A program made the position numbers and the translations under genes. The notes beneath the pieces are model-generated. The model saw only the letters and a list, made by a program, of their open reading frames with translations, ran no database searches and was not told where the DNA came from. Shown here in pieces: positions 23,267-31,671 of a stretch of 64,000 bases of DNA; within the stretch, counting starts at the first letter, position 1; every line of letters begins with the position of its first letter. The stretch comes from Bacteriovoracaceae bacterium. Its GTDB lineage: Bacteria; Bdellovibrionota; Bacteriovoracia; Bacteriovoracales; Bacteriovoracaceae. The stretch is taken from the NCBI GenBank assembly GCA_024711325.1, contig JANJTC010000005.1, forward strand, positions 310,001-374,000, written 5' to 3'.

Positions 23267-23611
23267 ATGGCAGATCCAAAAAATCGAGATTTATCTCAAG
23301 AGTTAGTTTCTTTATTTGATCTTAGAAAATCAAAAGTTAGGGATGAAAAGTTACTGACCCAAGCCGCTTTTGAAGCGCAACGAGACATCCGTTATTTAAC
23401 ATTGATGTTTAGTGATGGTATTCCCAATTTATCCATGAAAGTGACTGATACAGAAACGATTAAATGGGATGCTCATACCCAAAAGCTTATTTACTATCAA
23501 GGTGAGACGGTTCAGTTGCTGGAAGCTGCTTCTAAGGAAACGAGGGTAAGGATGAGACCTTTTCTTACGGATCTGGTTAAGAAGGCGAGAGAATTCTACA
23601 GCAACGATTAA
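23267..23611 (+). CDS. small cytoplasmic protein, unknown function
   Basis: 114 residues; AGGAGGATTAA before the ATG is one of the strongest start sites in the window. No signal peptide or membrane helix. Mostly helical, charged, with a short beta hairpin (QKLIYYQGETVQLLEA). No family recognised. It sits 79 bases before the MEDS-domain gene on the same strand and may be its partner. The 240 bases upstream (23026-23266) hold nothing I can support as a gene. Confidence 0.6.
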   Translation: MADPKNRDLSQELVSLFDLRKSKVRDEKLLTQAAFEAQRDIRYLTLMFSDGIPNLSMKVTDTETIKWDAHTQKLIYYQGETVQLLEAASKETRVRMRPFLTDLVKKAREFYSND

Positions 23612-23690
23612 ACGAAAATACAGAATACCTTTAGGTGAAGAAACGTGAGCACTTTGCTAATGGTTGCTCAACATTTGCTTTGAGGTTTAG

Positions 23691-24533
23691 ATGTCTAATC
23701 TTAGTCGTAGTCTCCTTGAGTTCCCCGAGAAGTTGAAGGCCCATGATCACCTTGTTCAATTCTATGACGGTGAAGAATTTCTCCTTAAAACAGTAATCAA
23801 TTTTATTGCACCTGCCTTGTTATGTGGCGAAGGAGTAGTCCTTATTGCTACTGAACAGCACTTAAGGATTCTTAAATCCTCCCTGCAAGAACTCCAACTA
23901 CCACCAGAGGAGTTTATTGAGATGGGGCAGCTGAAAATGTTGGATGCAGAATTCATTCTTAAACAAATTATGAGTCATGATCAGATTGATCCCGTTAAGT
24001 TTGATGCTGTCGTTGGTGGCCTATTGGTTGAAATAGGACCTCGTTATGAAACAATCAAAGCTTTCGGTGAAATGGTAAATGTCTTGTGGCAACAAGGTAG
24101 GCACATTGCCGCTCATGAGCTTGAAAAGCTTTGGAATAGTTGTTTGGAAAATAAAAATGTCACTCTTCTCTGCGCTTACTCGATGGATGCTCTCTGTGAA
24201 GAAAAGGATGGTGTTTCCTTTATAGATATTTGTAATTGTCATTCTCATGTTCTGCCGGCAGAAGGTGTAATAGAAAGCCAGACCTCACGTGAGCTGATGA
24301 GGAAAATTGTAGAACTCCAGTTTCTCAATATGATTGGTGCCAAAAAAATGGAGCAAACTCAGATTAACTTGCAGGATCTGACTTTACCTCTTACTTCTAT
24401 GAAAATTGAATTATTGAATTTGAGAAAGTCCTTAGAGTTTAAGCAATCGCTAATGAAACATGAAATTTCCCATAATCTGGAGAATTGCCAGCAGCATTTG
24501 AATGTGCTGGAAAAAATGCTTGAGAGGTACTGA
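23691..24533 (+). CDS. MEDS-domain sensory protein
   Basis: 280 residues. The N-terminal about 190 residues match the MEDS domain (DcmR-type sensory domain, RecA-like): HDHLVQFYDGEEFLLKTV, GEGVVLIATEQHLR, and the late TLLCAYSMD strand. The C-terminal about 70 residues are helical (LTLPLTSMKIELLNLRKSLE and a coiled coil to the end). MEDS domains are usually joined to histidine kinase or DNA-binding domains; this protein has neither an ATPase nor an HTH that I can see, so it may signal by protein contact. GAGG precedes the ATG. Confidence 0.75.
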   Translation: MSNLSRSLLEFPEKLKAHDHLVQFYDGEEFLLKTVINFIAPALLCGEGVVLIATEQHLRILKSSLQELQLPPEEFIEMGQLKMLDAEFILKQIMSHDQIDPVKFDAVVGGLLVEIGPRYETIKAFGEMVNVLWQQGRHIAAHELEKLWNSCLENKNVTLLCAYSMDALCEEKDGVSFIDICNCHSHVLPAEGVIESQTSRELMRKIVELQFLNMIGAKKMEQTQINLQDLTLPLTSMKIELLNLRKSLEFKQSLMKHEISHNLENCQQHLNVLEKMLERY

Positions 24534-24548
24534 TTCAGTCGTTAAGCT
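24520..24548 (+). promoter_or_regulatory. predicted promoter giving a leaderless mRNA (GNAT)
   Basis: TTGAGA at 24520-24525, exactly 17 bases, TAAGCT at 24543-24548, six bases, then ATG at 24555. No Shine-Dalgarno is present. The -35 lies inside the end of the MEDS gene. Confidence 0.55.
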
Positions 24549-24554
24549 TGAATA

Positions 24555-25040
24555 ATGAGCACTACTATTAGAAGGGCTACGGCAGAAGATGCATTGGGGA
24601 TATTTACTGCTCATATGCGTTCAATTCGTGAAGTCTGTTCCAAAGATTATACCAGTCTCGAAATTACTGCCTGGTCAGGAAGGAACTTTCGTGCCGACTT
24701 CATATGCCAGTCCATTGAACGTGATTTTTTATGGGTCATAGAATCCCAAGGTACTATTCAGGGTTTTGGACACTTTGCCGTCATGTCTGAATTTGAAGGT
24801 GAGGTCATGGGTCTTTATTTGACCCCTGAAATATTAGGAAAAGGACTTGGTAAAAAACTTTTTTTAGAATTTTTAAATGTTGCAAGAAAACATCATCTTA
24901 AAAAAATAAGCCTTCATGCCACTAAAACTGCCAAGAGCTTTTATGAAGCTCTTGGCTTTTTGCAAATTGCCAGTGATACGAGTATTGAAATGAAAGGTGT
25001 TCCAATTCCATGCTTTCCGATGGAACTGGAACTCCATTAA
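24555..25040 (+). CDS. GNAT-family N-acetyltransferase
   Basis: 161 residues, normal single-domain GNAT length. It has the acetyl-CoA binding motif A (MGLYLTPEILGKGLGKKLFLEFL, with the R/Q-x2-G-x-G/A loop as GKGLGK) and the late KSFYEALGF helix-strand typical of small-molecule acetyltransferases. The acceptor is unknown. The start has no Shine-Dalgarno but has a well-placed promoter whose transcript would begin at or next to the ATG. It is convergent with the 25037 gene and the stop codons overlap by 4 bases. Confidence 0.85.
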   Translation: MSTTIRRATAEDALGIFTAHMRSIREVCSKDYTSLEITAWSGRNFRADFICQSIERDFLWVIESQGTIQGFGHFAVMSEFEGEVMGLYLTPEILGKGLGKKLFLEFLNVARKHHLKKISLHATKTAKSFYEALGFLQIASDTSIEMKGVPIPCFPMELELH

Positions 25041-26983
25041 TAGAGTCGAGTAGGCAATGAGATTGATTCGGCCTCACGGCGCAGATCAAGGCCATCGTCA
25101 TCTAGTGCGGCCTTGATTGTCAGAATCTTTTTATAGAGAGATGAAAGTTCATTATCTCCGTAAGAGAAATCAATCGTCGCTTTGTTAGATGAAATGTTAA
25201 GATCTAGATGATACCAACTTCTGATTTTGTCCGGATTGAGGGCCATAATGAAGCTGATACCGGTATCATCAAATATGACGTTTCTTCTTAGCTTGGTAAT
25301 CATTTCAATTCTTTCCGAAGCTGGAAGCTGAGGATTAAGTGCCTGGCTTAAAAGTTTTGCCAGGTGATTTAAACTCATGGTGAAAGTATCTTCAGCTGTC
25401 TGGACTGGTGCATTCATATCATCATTAAATGGAGAAGTTGCAAAGAAATCATCGGCAGTAAGACCTTTACTCAAAAGATGGTCACGATAAAGAACAACAA
25501 TTTCTTTTTCACTCAATTGAGGTGCCTTTAGGATGCTTTCAGGCGCCATCATAAGTTCATATCTTAAACCATAGTTAAGAAATTTCTTACCCGGGCTTTG
25601 ATTCCATTCTGTCCATGGAATCTGATTGTAAATCTCTGTGGGTAATGATTTACGCATTCTTAATTTAAGGTCTTTGAAGTTCCTATATGAGAATCGATTC
25701 TTTTTGTTGTGGATGTACTTTACGATATTGATAGGTTCAAGTTTTTCAAAAGTTTCATCTGCATGAAAAAGTGCGCGAAGACCTTCTGAGTTTTTGGTAC
25801 GTGACACGGAGTAAAGAAACCGACTTTCGAATTTTCCCTCCCATGATTTTAGTAAATACCTTTCGATAAAATCATCTTCCCGCGGAACACTCATATTGGC
25901 ACTGGAAGTGCCTTTGTTCAGTTTAAAGCCCAGGATTTTATTTCCAACGTCTAGTCCGAAACCATAGGAATCTTGCTCAGAAGAACTTTTTAAGTTTCTT
26001 TTTAACCGGCCAACCTGACCAGCAAGAAAGTCTTTTCGGTAAATCTCCTCAAGAGCAGTAAGATCCAACAGGAGATTGGCCTCAAGATTTTTTACGTTTT
26101 TAAAAGGAGATAATAACTCCAGATTTCTGAAGTCTTTCGCCTTGGGAAGTAAATTTTCATAGGCTTCCGTAACTTCAGGATCCGTCAGATCGAGGACATA
26201 ATCCACCATGAAGACCTTTGCATTATTGATATTTGCCTTCAATTTAACAGGTTTAGTGTTCAGGAATCGTTCGAGATGACTATTAAGTCTATCGACACTG
26301 AAAATATCAAATTCATTTTCATATCCTAGTCCCAGAGAAGCCCCATAGCCCTTTCCGCGATAAGCAACTATTTTAAGACGTAAATGGCTCTCATCAATTC
26401 TTACGACATGGACTTGATAAAAGCCATCGACCACGTAACTCCCTGACAGTCCTACACCCCAGAAAGAAGAACCAAGCATGCTGAAAATTTCTGCACTCGC
26501 TACGAAACCAAGTGAGCCGCGGAAAACAAAATAATCGCCGATATTAAACTTTGACCCCAAAGCCGTTTTGGCCTTAAGTGGAATTCTTTTCAAAGAATAA
26601 GGCTTTGCCAGCATTGCTTTACATGGGTCTTTGAAAAATCGAATAAAGGTGGCTTCCGTTTTACTTTGTACTCCGGCATTAAGACGTGAACTGATGATAT
26701 CACCCAGATCAATTCCTGGGATTGCTTTAAATCCAACTTGCCAACTATCAGTACGCTCATAAAGTCCATCAGTATGTGCCGGCTCTACTTCGTATTCATA
26801 TCCACCTACAATGCTGCCACCTGGAAAGATATCCAGATCAACCAGATCCAGGTCAAAACTTGGATCTAGTGTTGCTATCTGCTCGGCCGCAGAAAGCGTG
26901 CGTTCTGATTTACAATCACTGGCACCCCAGACCATTTGGGTAAAAATAAGAAGAAGAATTGTGAGAACACTGTAGAGCTTCAT
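25037..26983 (-). CDS. large secreted protein, unknown function
   Basis: 648 residues with a signal peptide (about 1-20, cleavage near VWGA) and TAGGATC before the ATG. The first half is beta-rich with glycine-containing strands (FRGSLGFVASAEIF, YRGKGYGASLGLGYENEF), suggesting a lipid-binding or barrel-associated domain. The second half is helical and charged. Only two Cys near the mature N-terminus region. No motif for an enzyme. Directly upstream on the same strand is a beta-barrel gene (138-base gap), so both may act in the outer membrane. Confidence 0.55.
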   Translation of the reverse strand: MKLYSVLTILLLIFTQMVWGASDCKSERTLSAAEQIATLDPSFDLDLVDLDIFPGGSIVGGYEYEVEPAHTDGLYERTDSWQVGFKAIPGIDLGDIISSRLNAGVQSKTEATFIRFFKDPCKAMLAKPYSLKRIPLKAKTALGSKFNIGDYFVFRGSLGFVASAEIFSMLGSSFWGVGLSGSYVVDGFYQVHVVRIDESHLRLKIVAYRGKGYGASLGLGYENEFDIFSVDRLNSHLERFLNTKPVKLKANINNAKVFMVDYVLDLTDPEVTEAYENLLPKAKDFRNLELLSPFKNVKNLEANLLLDLTALEEIYRKDFLAGQVGRLKRNLKSSSEQDSYGFGLDVGNKILGFKLNKGTSSANMSVPREDDFIERYLLKSWEGKFESRFLYSVSRTKNSEGLRALFHADETFEKLEPINIVKYIHNKKNRFSYRNFKDLKLRMRKSLPTEIYNQIPWTEWNQSPGKKFLNYGLRYELMMAPESILKAPQLSEKEIVVLYRDHLLSKGLTADDFFATSPFNDDMNAPVQTAEDTFTMSLNHLAKLLSQALNPQLPASERIEMITKLRRNVIFDDTGISFIMALNPDKIRSWYHLDLNISSNKATIDFSYGDNELSSLYKKILTIKAALDDDGLDLRREAESISLPTRLY

Positions 26984-27121
26984 AAGATCCTATTCAGTTG
27001 AATTTTTAAGAAATAAGAACCCGTATCTATTATGAATAGGCGCATATTGTCCACTTTCTCTAAAGGTTAAATTAAGAAAATTGATAAATAGCTAAAGTTT
27101 ACACAGATAACCTGACGTTTA

Positions 27122-28045
27122 TTAGAAAAAAATGGTCCCTGAGAGGGAAGTTTCGCCTAAAAGGAAATAATTGTAATTAATACCCACTATCAGGTGCCTT
27201 CCCAGTGAAGTCTGAACGCCGGCGAAATAATCACCTGTGCTTTTCTTCTCTTCTAGTTTTCCATCAATATATTTTACTGTGGGAGAGATTTCATTTCGGT
27301 AGGCCAGATTGAACATGATATTTCGATAGACGTAAGATCCTGCATAGAGATGAATCGTTGTATCCATTTCATCCCGTTCATATCTGGTTTTGATCACTCC
27401 GGCATCAACTGAAAAATTCCGATATTTAGTTCCAACTGAATATGTGGCCACTGAAAATTTCTCAGAATAATCGATGTCTTTTATATAAAAATCATCCTGA
27501 TACAGAGATGCTCCTAGTGTAAGTGGGCCAAGTCTGCCAGAAAGACCTACACCAGGATTTATTTTCTTAATTTCAGAATGTCGTTTCAGAATAAGACCAA
27601 CATCCAGGGCAACATTCTTTTTTCTAATTAACTTAGCACCCAAGGCGAGATTCATTTTATTCGTCCTGTACTGCTTTTTTTCTTCATTTCGTCTGAAATA
27701 ATCCTCTGTGGCTTCATACACGCGATTTCCAAAAAATGTATTCTCAAGACTAGAGCTTATGAGTGCTCCTCCAATCTTCCCGGTGCCGGAGGCCAGACTG
27801 AAAACGAGAGGATTACCACTTTGATGAATGACTTCAACTCCTAAACCTCGGTCAAAACTGACTGTCGCTGGATTGAGGATAGTGGAAGTCGTAGGTGAGG
27901 GAAGTGACAAAAGACTACTGCGCCGGCCTTGTTTCGTTACTCCAGCACAATTTTTCAAATCTAATAGATCGCAGATTTCATTTGCTTCCACTCTAAGAGG
28001 GACCAGGAGCAAAGTTAAAATGAAAAAAAATAAAGAAATAAGCAT
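27122..28045 (-). CDS. predicted outer-membrane beta-barrel protein
   Basis: 307 residues with a signal peptide (cleavage near VEAN). After an N-terminal segment with two Cys, the protein alternates short amphipathic strands and ends with the C-terminal Phe (GTIFF) typical of outer-membrane barrels. The stretch beginning SFDRGLGVEVIHQS suggests a FadL- or OmpP1-like or general DUF barrel, but I cannot assign a family. There is no Shine-Dalgarno; TAGAAT lies exactly six bases before the ATG, which predicts a leaderless mRNA. Confidence 0.65.
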   Translation of the reverse strand: MLISLFFFILTLLLVPLRVEANEICDLLDLKNCAGVTKQGRRSSLLSLPSPTTSTILNPATVSFDRGLGVEVIHQSGNPLVFSLASGTGKIGGALISSSLENTFFGNRVYEATEDYFRRNEEKKQYRTNKMNLALGAKLIRKKNVALDVGLILKRHSEIKKINPGVGLSGRLGPLTLGASLYQDDFYIKDIDYSEKFSVATYSVGTKYRNFSVDAGVIKTRYERDEMDTTIHLYAGSYVYRNIMFNLAYRNEISPTVKYIDGKLEEKKSTGDYFAGVQTSLGRHLIVGINYNYFLLGETSLSGTIFF

Positions 28046-28051
28046 TTAAGC

Positions 28052-28057
28052 ATTCTA
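28052..28057 (-). promoter_or_regulatory. predicted -10 box, leaderless start
   Basis: TAGAAT on the minus strand, six bases (GCTTAA) before the ATG at 28045. No convincing -35. Confidence 0.4.
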
Positions 28058-28159
28058 GCTTAGAAGCAGCGTTATCATCTTGGGAATTTTACACCAAAGA
28101 ATATTATCCGACCTTTTTAATCATTCTCCATGCGTCTATCATTCTCACTTCAAGTATTT

Positions 28160-28165
28160 TAGCAT
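28160..28165 (+). promoter_or_regulatory. predicted -10 box, leaderless start
   Basis: TAGCAT, six bases (CTTAGC) before the ATG at 28172. No convincing -35 and no Shine-Dalgarno. Confidence 0.4.
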
Positions 28166-28171
28166 CTTAGC

Positions 28172-29380
28172 ATGAAAAATTTTAATCCAGATCAAGCGAT
28201 CAGAGACATACAACATTTTGGGGAAGAAGGAGGAGTCGTGCCAGTCATTGATGTGGCCTCGACTTCAACTTTTATGGATCCTCAGGACATGGAGAAAACT
28301 TTTACCGGAGAACTGCAAGGCTGCTATCTTTACAGTCGACACTCTAATCCAACCGTGAATATTTTTGGCAAGAAAATAGCTGCTATGGAAAGTGCAGAAG
28401 CAGCCCTTGGAGTTGCCAGCGGGATGGCGGCCATTTCATGTACGATAGATCAGATTTTTTTGAATGAAGGTGAGCCCCGCGGGCATTTAATAGCATCGCA
28501 GACTTTGTACGGCGGAACTTACGCTCTTTTAAAGAATATTCTTTCAAAGCGCGGTATAGCGGTTACTTTCGTAGATACGACCGATCTTCAGGCGGTAGCC
28601 GCAGCTATTACTCCTGGGACCAAATTAATTTATGCTGAGACCATGAGTAACCCTTTACTCGCGGTCAGCGACATCAAGGCTTTGTCACAGTTAAGCAAAA
28701 AACATCACTTGAAATTGGTGGTAGATAATACTTTCACCCCAATGATTGTTCAGCCACTACTTCATGGTGCAGATGTTGTGGTTCACTCTTGTACCAAATA
28801 TATCTCTGGCTCAAGCGATTTCATTGCAGGAGCGATTGCGGGTAGTCATGAATTCATCTCTTCATTGATAGATGTAAATCATGGGACTGTTATGCTGACA
28901 GGTCCGGTAATGGATCCACGTGTGGCCCATGAATTATATTTACGTATGGATCATTTAGGAATTCGTATGGCAGCTCATTCCAAAATGGCCTTATTCCTGG
29001 CCGAAAAAATGAAAGAAGAGGGAATGCCCGTTATTTACCCTGGCCTGAGAGATCATCCTCAGCATTCACTACTAAAAGAGCTAGGTGGGGGAGGAGAGTT
29101 TGGTTACGGTGGAATTCTGACTTTAGAATGTAAGGACTCCTACGCGGCCAGATTGCTTTCAACTAAACTTCAGAATGATAAGTTTGGGTTGTATGCTGTC
29201 TCTCTGGGCTTCTCCCGTACTTTGATGAGTTGTTCAGCAAAAAGTACCTCAAGTGAAATCCCAGAGGAAGAAAGAAATAAGATGGGTCTGGCCGAAGGCT
29301 TATTGCGTTTTAGTATTGGTTATAGCGGGGATGCAAATATCATGTGGAGCCGCTTTATTAAATGTTACAAGGAAGGGTAA
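28172..29380 (+). CDS. PLP-dependent trans-sulphuration-family lyase
   Basis: 402 residues of the Cys/Met-metabolism PLP family. Seen: YSRHSNPT (Tyr56, Arg58 for phosphate binding of the neighbouring subunit), SGMAAI, the substrate-region TLYGGTYALL, Asp185 in VVDNTF, and the Schiff-base Lys209 in HSCTKYISG. The family includes cystathionine gamma-synthase/lyase, O-acetylhomoserine sulphhydrylase and methionine gamma-lyase. Length and the long ends suggest methionine gamma-lyase, but the Cys typical of that enzyme in TLYGCT is Gly114 here, so I leave the reaction open. It overlaps the next gene as TAATG and is probably co-translated with it. Confidence 0.85.
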   Translation: MKNFNPDQAIRDIQHFGEEGGVVPVIDVASTSTFMDPQDMEKTFTGELQGCYLYSRHSNPTVNIFGKKIAAMESAEAALGVASGMAAISCTIDQIFLNEGEPRGHLIASQTLYGGTYALLKNILSKRGIAVTFVDTTDLQAVAAAITPGTKLIYAETMSNPLLAVSDIKALSQLSKKHHLKLVVDNTFTPMIVQPLLHGADVVVHSCTKYISGSSDFIAGAIAGSHEFISSLIDVNHGTVMLTGPVMDPRVAHELYLRMDHLGIRMAAHSKMALFLAEKMKEEGMPVIYPGLRDHPQHSLLKELGGGGEFGYGGILTLECKDSYAARLLSTKLQNDKFGLYAVSLGFSRTLMSCSAKSTSSEIPEEERNKMGLAEGLLRFSIGYSGDANIMWSRFIKCYKEG

Positions 29381-30921
29381 TGGCAGGTTCAACTAAAAAG
29401 AAAGTTAACGTTAGAAAGACTCGCTTTAGCGATGCTCCCTTTATTAATGAAGTGGTTAGTAAGTGTTATCCTGGAGTGCCACCTTATCCCTTGGATGCTT
29501 TACGTGCTCACATCAATCACTTTCCGGAAGGTCAGATTGTTGTTGAATATGAAGGGAAGATTGTTGGCTTTTGTATTACATTTATCATTTCTGAGGCTGA
29601 GGCGATGCGCCCTCATACCTGGAAAGAGATCACCGGGTCATCATTTGCTAGCCGTCACGATCCTTTAGGGGACTTCTTGTACGGAATGGATATTTGTGTG
29701 GACCCTGATTATCGTGGGAAAAAAATAGGCGAGCGTATTTATAATGAACGAAGACGCTTATGCGAAAACTTTGGCCTAAAAGGCATTCTTTTTGGGGCCA
29801 GGATTCCGGGCTTTGCAAAGAAAAAGAAAACTTATCCTACGCCTGAGTTATATCTGGAAGCAGTAAAATCAAAAACAATCAAAGACCCTACCGTAAGTTT
29901 CCAGATGAATAATGGATTCCAACCAGTAAGCATTTTGAAGGATTATTTACCCTCTGACCAAGATTCTCAAGGCTACGCTGTGCTGATGCGCTGGGAGAAT
30001 CCACTCATAGATCCCCAGGGGAATCAGCCCTACATTGAAGATCAAAAAGATAATGTCAGAATTTGCACGATAAACTTTGAACAGCGGAAAATCTCTTCAT
30101 TTGAGGAGTTTCAATCCATTGCTGAATATTTCATTGGTGTGGCGGCCGACTACAGCTGCGATTTTGTTGTCTTCCCTGAATTTGTGACGATGTCGCTCCT
30201 TTCAATTATCAACAGAAAATTAGACCCAGTTCAATCTCTGGAACATTTAGGTCAGTTTACTGAGCCATTCATCAAATTCATGAATGAAGCCGCAGTAAGA
30301 TACAATATAAATATTATTGGCGGCACTCACATGATGAAAGACGCTCAAGGATTTATGAAAAATACTTGTCACGTCTTTTTGCGAGACGGGGCCATGCACC
30401 AGCAGGAAAAAATTCATCCCACACCCTCCGAAAAAGATTGGTGGGATATTCGTGGTGGAGATCAGCTATCCGTTATAAATACTGATCGAGGACCCATCGG
30501 AATTTTAATTTGTTATGATTCAGAATTTCCTGAACTTTCACGACACTTAACTGATCAAGGCGCAAAAATAATCTTTGTTCCTTTTGCCACGGACACTCGT
30601 CAAGGGTACTTGCGAGTCCGCTACTGTTGTCAGGCCCGGACTATTGAAAATCAATGTTATTTTGTTCTTTCAGGTAATACGGGAAATCTGCCACGTGTTC
30701 AGAATATGGATATTAACTACGCCCAAAGCTGCATCCTGACTCCTTCGGATTTTCCTTTTGCTAAGGATGGGATTGCTGCCGATACCGATACGAATGCCGA
30801 GATGGTGGCGATTGCTGATTTAAGTATGAGTGATCTGATTAAAGTCAGAAACAATGGCACGGTTCGGAATCTCAAGGATAGACGTCATGATCTCTATAGC
30901 GTTGTTTGGAAAGGTAAGTAG
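29380..30921 (+). CDS. GNAT-nitrilase fusion protein (YhcX-like)
   Basis: 513 residues from ATG 29380, with AAGGAAGGG upstream; the ATG at 29362 is poorer. The N-terminal about 205 residues are a GNAT acetyltransferase (motif A VDPDYRGKKIGERIYNERR). Residues about 226-513 are a carbon-nitrogen hydrolase with a complete Glu267-Lys344-Cys378 triad (FPEF, EKIHP, ICYDSEFPE). Domain order and length match B. subtilis YhcX, whose substrate I cannot state with confidence. Coupling to a PLP lyase suggests a pathway for an amino acid or its keto-acid amide, but that is inference. A hairpin terminator overlaps the stop. Confidence 0.9.
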   Translation: MAGSTKKKVNVRKTRFSDAPFINEVVSKCYPGVPPYPLDALRAHINHFPEGQIVVEYEGKIVGFCITFIISEAEAMRPHTWKEITGSSFASRHDPLGDFLYGMDICVDPDYRGKKIGERIYNERRRLCENFGLKGILFGARIPGFAKKKKTYPTPELYLEAVKSKTIKDPTVSFQMNNGFQPVSILKDYLPSDQDSQGYAVLMRWENPLIDPQGNQPYIEDQKDNVRICTINFEQRKISSFEEFQSIAEYFIGVAADYSCDFVVFPEFVTMSLLSIINRKLDPVQSLEHLGQFTEPFIKFMNEAAVRYNINIIGGTHMMKDAQGFMKNTCHVFLRDGAMHQQEKIHPTPSEKDWWDIRGGDQLSVINTDRGPIGILICYDSEFPELSRHLTDQGAKIIFVPFATDTRQGYLRVRYCCQARTIENQCYFVLSGNTGNLPRVQNMDINYAQSCILTPSDFPFAKDGIAADTDTNAEMVAIADLSMSDLIKVRNNGTVRNLKDRRHDLYSVVWKGK

Positions 30922-30950
30922 CTGATCCTATCCTTAAGATAAGATCAGCT
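30920..30950. terminator. bidirectional terminator
   Basis: AGCTGATC-CTATC / GATAA-GATCAGCT, 8-bp outer stem with an extended inner stem, between convergent genes and flanked by TTATTTACTTATTT. Confidence 0.7.
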
Positions 30951-30963
30951 TGAAGTTATTTAC

Positions 30964-31530
30964 TTATTTGTATTCATTCAATCTGAAAGCTTTGAGATTG
31001 GCCTCTTTAATTAATTCATCTAACTGATCTTTAGAAGCATTTAAAGAAGTTCCTTTTAAATGATCTCGTCGTCTAGGGATTTGACATAAACGAATGGCCT
31101 CTTCTTTAGAGTATGCTCCACGATAAGCCTCTAAAGCACATTGTGCAGTTTGAAGAGTCGCCCTAGGGTGTGAACAAAGTCGCAGAGATTCTTCTTTTGA
31201 AAAAGGTCCCCGATAGGCCGCTTCAGCACAATCGACTACACCTTCAGAAGTAGCTCGAGTACACATTTGTAACGCTTCTTCTTTTGAAAAAGAGCCATTA
31301 TAAGCACGAGTAGCACAACGGGCAGGCATTTCGTTATAGGCCCCCTGACATAGTCTGAAAGCTTCTTCTTTACTAAATGGCCCACGATAGGCGAGATCGA
31401 CACAGCTAACTGCACCTGAACCATTACCTATTGGTGTGCAAGAGTGCCTGACGCCTTGGATTTCAATTTCCAAAGTTTGAGCGAAAACATTAACCGATAG
31501 CAATAGCAATGAGAGTAAGAACAATTTCAT
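30964..31530 (-). CDS. secreted Cys-rich repeat protein (SKEEA repeats)
   Basis: 188 residues with a signal peptide (cleavage near VFAQ). The middle holds four repeats of about 30 residues with the consensus C-x3-A-Y-(R/N)-G-(P/S/A)-(F/Y)-S-K-E-E-(A/S)-x2-(L/M)-C. Each repeat has two cysteines bracketing a helix, so eight repeat cysteines could form four disulphides in the periplasm. The tail is basic and helical. I do not recognise the family. A T-rich hairpin terminator shared with the convergent fusion gene follows it. Confidence 0.7.
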   Translation of the reverse strand: MKLFLLSLLLLSVNVFAQTLEIEIQGVRHSCTPIGNGSGAVSCVDLAYRGPFSKEEAFRLCQGAYNEMPARCATRAYNGSFSKEEALQMCTRATSEGVVDCAEAAYRGPFSKEESLRLCSHPRATLQTAQCALEAYRGAYSKEEAIRLCQIPRRRDHLKGTSLNASKDQLDELIKEANLKAFRLNEYK

Positions 31531-31671
31531 TTTGGCCCCAATCCTGTAGAGTTTTTTGATTAAAGTTTTTTAGTGCAACATGAATGCCAATGTTGATTGA
31601 TACATTATTAAGTACATTACATAGTGCAAGGTGCATTTTGACTGGTTTGATTTGGCACTATGGTCATGTTA

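Noticed and set aside
23125-23319. 64-residue frame with CKKC and YPDCGKK, looking like a zinc ribbon
   Set aside because: No Shine-Dalgarno or TANNNT box, and it overlaps the well-marked start of the 23267 gene in another frame. A real small gene cannot be fully excluded.
28058-28159. Possible SAM riboswitch before the PLP lyase
   Set aside because: No SAM-box core, and the predicted transcript would start at the ATG.
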